The position numbers and the translations under genes are program-made. Source: Phycisphaerales bacterium (GTDB lineage Bacteria; Planctomycetota; Phycisphaerae; Phycisphaerales; UBA1924). Taken from it: DNA of 64,000 nt. Every line of letters begins with the position of its first letter. The first letter of the stretch is position 1. Below the pieces are notes generated by a model. That model was not told where the DNA came from and searched no databases. It saw only the letters and a list, made by a program, of their open reading frames with translations. The stretch is from positions 1,248,001 to 1,312,000 of the forward strand of contig JAVJNT010000002.1 in NCBI GenBank assembly GCA_040217175.1, in the 5' to 3' direction. This document shows positions 61,890 through 64,000 of this stretch, one piece after another.

Positions 61890-62885
61890 ATGATCTCGAA
61901 CGTACGACCGATCGTCATCGCATCGTTGGCCACCGGTTTCGTGGCTTTGATCGCGAGCCCTGCGCTTGCGCAGCCGAGCCATCGCAGCACGGCGAAGGCC
62001 GGCTCGGAGGTCAAGGTTCCCGAGATCGGCAAGCCTGGTAATCGTCTGCTCAAGCGGGTCTCGCCGCGAGACTTCATCAAGTGGAGCTGGAAGCTCCGCG
62101 CCGACCGGACAGGCGATAACGATGGCCTGAATCAGACCAAGTTTGCGTTTGCCCCGGGTGCTGCCCCCGCCGGCCGAGCGCTCAACGGCGGCAACTCGAT
62201 CACGGGCTTCCTTGGCAGCACTTCGACCGGGAGGGGCGTGGGCACCAGCAACATCAGGACCCGACGCGTGCAGTGGAACGTGACGGCGACCGGCTCGCTT
62301 GGCGGCCCCGAGAAGCACAAGCCCAAGTGGTCGACGTGGATGAGCGGCAAGGACCCGTTCTACATCACCGTGGACGAGTTGGGCGCCGCCGATCTCCTCC
62401 TCGAACAAGAGATCGACGTGTGGTTCCCGATGACGCTGTCGGGCGGCGAGGTCGTCGGCGAGGAGGCGAACTTCGGGTGGGAGGCGAGCCTGCTGTACCA
62501 GGATCTCGAATACGACTTGTTCTCCCTCCACGCCGACGAGGGCGGCTTCGACGCCCAGCTCTTCGATACGCCGTTCGAATTCGAGCTCTGGTCCATGATC
62601 GATCTGGACGCGACCGAGGACCACGCGTTGTCGGTGCCCATCGATGGAGCGGGCATCGAACGGATGCTGCTGGGCGACCTCGACGACGGCGTCATGGATA
62701 CTCGCCTCAATCTGGGAATCCTCGTTCGGGATCTCTCCGTTGCGGACATCATCGCCTCCGGGGCGGCCATCGGCCTGCGGAGCGAGGCGGGTGCGGGGGC
62801 GGCCGTGCCGGCGCCGGCGACGCTGGCGTTGTTCGGGCTCGGCCTTGGGGTTGCCACCCGCCGACGGAGCGCGGGGGCATGCTGA
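61890..62885 (+). CDS. Exported protein with PEP-CTERM-like tail
   Basis: A 331-aa protein from ATG 61890 behind CGGAGGTGC. The signal peptide ends SPALAQ. The central region has KWSTWMSGKDPFYITVDELG and LLEQEIDVWFPMTLSGGEVV, no known family. The C-terminus is AVPAPAT, a hydrophobic stretch (LALFGLGLGVA) and TRRRS, the PEP-CTERM-like sorting tail as in the triplet at 49828-51632, followed by AGAC. The protein is probably anchored and processed at the envelope. Confidence 0.7.
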   Translation: MISNVRPIVIASLATGFVALIASPALAQPSHRSTAKAGSEVKVPEIGKPGNRLLKRVSPRDFIKWSWKLRADRTGDNDGLNQTKFAFAPGAAPAGRALNGGNSITGFLGSTSTGRGVGTSNIRTRRVQWNVTATGSLGGPEKHKPKWSTWMSGKDPFYITVDELGAADLLLEQEIDVWFPMTLSGGEVVGEEANFGWEASLLYQDLEYDLFSLHADEGGFDAQLFDTPFEFELWSMIDLDATEDHALSVPIDGAGIERMLLGDLDDGVMDTRLNLGILVRDLSVADIIASGAAIGLRSEAGAGAAVPAPATLALFGLGLGVATRRRSAGAC

Positions 62886-62901
62886 CGAGCGACGGCGAAG
62901 G

Positions 62902-62933
62902 GACGACCGGCCTGCCTGCGCGGGCCGGTCGTC
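62902..62933 (+). terminator. Hairpin terminator after the PEP-CTERM gene
   Basis: GACGACCGGCC (62902-62912) pairs perfectly with GGCCGGTCGTC (62923-62933), 11 bp with a 10-nt loop, 17 bp after the stop. It is followed by TATTGG rather than a T run. Confidence 0.65.
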
Positions 62934-63248
62934 TATTGGCCGTCGGTTCGTGATCCGCCCGGAGCAGCGGGCGATGCGATTCGGGTCTTGATGGGTGATC
63001 GACGTAGCAGTTGGGGCTTATCCGGACCAAATGGTCCGGCGATGCCGCAATCTGTCCGAATTCAGGGCAACTTGGGCTTGGCCTGGTGCGGCTTTTCCGC
63101 CATTGTATAGGAACCCCCGAAGCCGGTTACGCAGTGGCCGAGCCTGTTGTATTGGTAGACATATAGCGCTGGAACGCCCGGCGTTGCCGTGCATGCCCGG
63201 GGGGCGTGCTTCGGGCGACCCCACAGCTCATCAGGAAGAGGACGACAC
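62934..63248. other. Gene-free stretch upstream of the protease gene
   Basis: About 315 bp without a coding frame of note. It contains the palindrome at 63022-63039 and somewhat AT-richer DNA around 63107-63170 (TTGTATTGG, ACATATAGCG), where a promoter is likely, but no clear -35/-10 pair stands out. Confidence 0.5.
63022..63039. promoter_or_regulatory. Perfect palindrome CCGGACC-AAAT-GGTCCGG
   Basis: A 7-4-7 inverted repeat 210 bp upstream of the protease gene. The core GGACC-N4-GGTCC recurs upstream of acnA (29403-29416). It is probably an operator; the regulator is unknown, and an Rrf2-type protein is one possibility. Confidence 0.45.
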
Positions 63249-64000
63249 ATGCAGCGTGGTAGTAATCGATGGACGGTCGTGACCGCTTCGGCGGCGGTGT
63301 TGCTGGCCAGCAGCGGGCTGGCGCTCGCGTCGCAGCAGTTGGCCCAGCCGACCCAGGCCCAGACGGTGCGCGTGGGCGACGGCTACGTGCGGACCTTCGT
63401 TGACGCCGGCCAGCCGATGGTGGCCATCAGCCTCGACGGTCGCGCCGAGCAGCGCGTGGTCGAGCAGCGCGGCACGATCATGCTGCGCTATGCCGAGTTC
63501 GATCCGGCTGGGTTCATCCCCGCCGTTCCGCAGGACCTGCGAGCCGTCGACGGCAACCAGGCGTTCATCGTGCAGTACATCAGCCAGCCGCTCGAGGCGT
63601 ACGGCGATGCCATCGCGCGATTGGGCGGCACCGTCGAGCGCTTCCTGCCCGACCAGGCGCAGATCGTCACGATCGATGCGAGCATGGTTGACGCCGTTCG
63701 GGCGCTCCCGTTCGTGCGGTGGGTGGGCGAGTACCACCCGGCGTACAAGCTCGACGAGCCCGACCTGCAGCGCCTCGCGCTGGCGGGCATGGGTGACTCG
63801 ACCACGTTCCAGCGGTACTCGATCCAGACGCTGCGTCGCGGCGAGGGCTCGCTGAAGGGCCTGGCCCAGCAGATCCGCTCGATCGGCGCGGCGATCGATC
63901 TCGAGTCCGAGCCGGTCGGCCGCCTGCAGGCGTGGCTGACCGATGCGCAGCTCCTGGCGGTTGCCCAGCGCAGCGACGTCCTGTTCATGGACGTGCGCGG
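63249..64000 (+). CDS. Probable subtilisin-like serine protease, N-terminal part (cut by window edge)
   Basis: ATG 63249 follows AGGAAGAGGA. The 250 codons in the window give a signal peptide (residues about 10-28, ending LALAS) and a propeptide-like region: FIVQYISQPLEAYGDAIARL, IVTIDASMVDAVRALPFVRW, VGEYHPAYKL, and a second similar unit near WLTDAQLLAVAQRSDVLFMD. This pairing of inhibitor-like I9-type repeats before a catalytic domain is typical of secreted S8 proteases in Planctomycetota and Myxococcota. The catalytic Asp/His/Ser lie beyond the edge, so the call is inference. Confidence 0.6.
   Translation, partial: MQRGSNRWTVVTASAAVLLASSGLALASQQLAQPTQAQTVRVGDGYVRTFVDAGQPMVAISLDGRAEQRVVEQRGTIMLRYAEFDPAGFIPAVPQDLRAVDGNQAFIVQYISQPLEAYGDAIARLGGTVERFLPDQAQIVTIDASMVDAVRALPFVRWVGEYHPAYKLDEPDLQRLALAGMGDSTTFQRYSIQTLRRGEGSLKGLAQQIRSIGAAIDLESEPVGRLQAWLTDAQLLAVAQRSDVLFMDVR

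Overview
The window is GC-rich, gene-dense bacterial chromosome that most resembles a member of the order Phycisphaerales (phylum Planctomycetota). The main clue is a family of secreted proteins ending in a short dockerin-like Ca-binding tail with repeats of the type DxDGDGxLTxFDFLxFQNxF and a terminal Gly-Cys(-Pro). Eight such proteins are encoded here. Other clues are PEP-CTERM-like tails (PAPAS/PAPAT, hydrophobic stretch, Arg cluster), a pilin-like protein with the FTLIELL signal, and small zinc-ribbon membrane proteins. I see no phage, integrase, transposase or CRISPR array. Only one RNA gene was found, a tRNA-Tyr.

Layout. 1-1.3 kb: start of an iron/cobalamin-type ABC importer (permease start, substrate-binding lipoprotein) under a 17-bp Fur-like palindrome. 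1.4-6.8 kb: pilin-like protein, zinc-ribbon membrane protein, small membrane protein, a UvrC lacking the usual C-terminal HhH part, a DUF5996-like protein and a cupin. 6.8-13.4 kb: topA, miaA, an FG-GAP/VCBS dockerin protein and trpS. 13.4-19 kb: three dockerin proteins in a row, an ECF sigma/anti-sigma pair, and a fourth dockerin protein. 19.2-25.5 kb: a surface-glycan-like cluster (methyltransferase, CgeB-like and family-2 glycosyltransferases, a large unknown). 25.5-33.6 kb: MGMT, zinc-ribbon membrane protein, LysR regulator, patatin, aconitase, GNAT, VOC protein and a small exported protein. 33.7-35.6 kb: a 620-aa dockerin protein with an internal duplication. 35.6-44 kb: hybrid histidine kinase, a leucine-catabolism-like trio (HMG-CoA lyase plus two crotonase-fold proteins), a secreted thioredoxin-like protein, an unknown, two paralogous lipoproteins and a DUF2752 protein. 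44-47.5 kb: GbsR/MarR-like regulator, an unknown and two dockerin proteins. 47.7-49.3 kb: an atpA with no other atp genes beside it. 49.8-51.6 kb: a tandem triplication of PEP-CTERM-like proteins. 51.6-53.9 kb: XRE regulator with a membrane partner under a promoter full of repeats, then an orphan with ACT-like segments. 54-57.4 kb: a WecA/MraY-type transferase coupled to an O-antigen-ligase-like protein. 57.4-64 kb: fusA with a long leader, adk, an unknown, tRNA-Tyr, a PEP-CTERM protein and the N-terminus of a probable subtilisin-like protease.

How it fits together. Core functions (topA, miaA, trpS, fusA, adk, atpA, tRNA-Tyr, acnA) are interspersed with an unusually large exported protein set that uses two different C-terminal tails, one dockerin-like and Cys-bracketed, one PEP-CTERM-like. 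Glycan synthesis genes lie in two places. Short coupling overlaps (ATGA, GTGA, TGATG, 8-nt) mark the operons. The least explained features are the dockerin tail family, two 21-bp-periodic intergenic arrays, a 32-bp motif shared by two intergenic sites, and GGACC-N4-GGTCC palindromes upstream of aconitase and of the protease.
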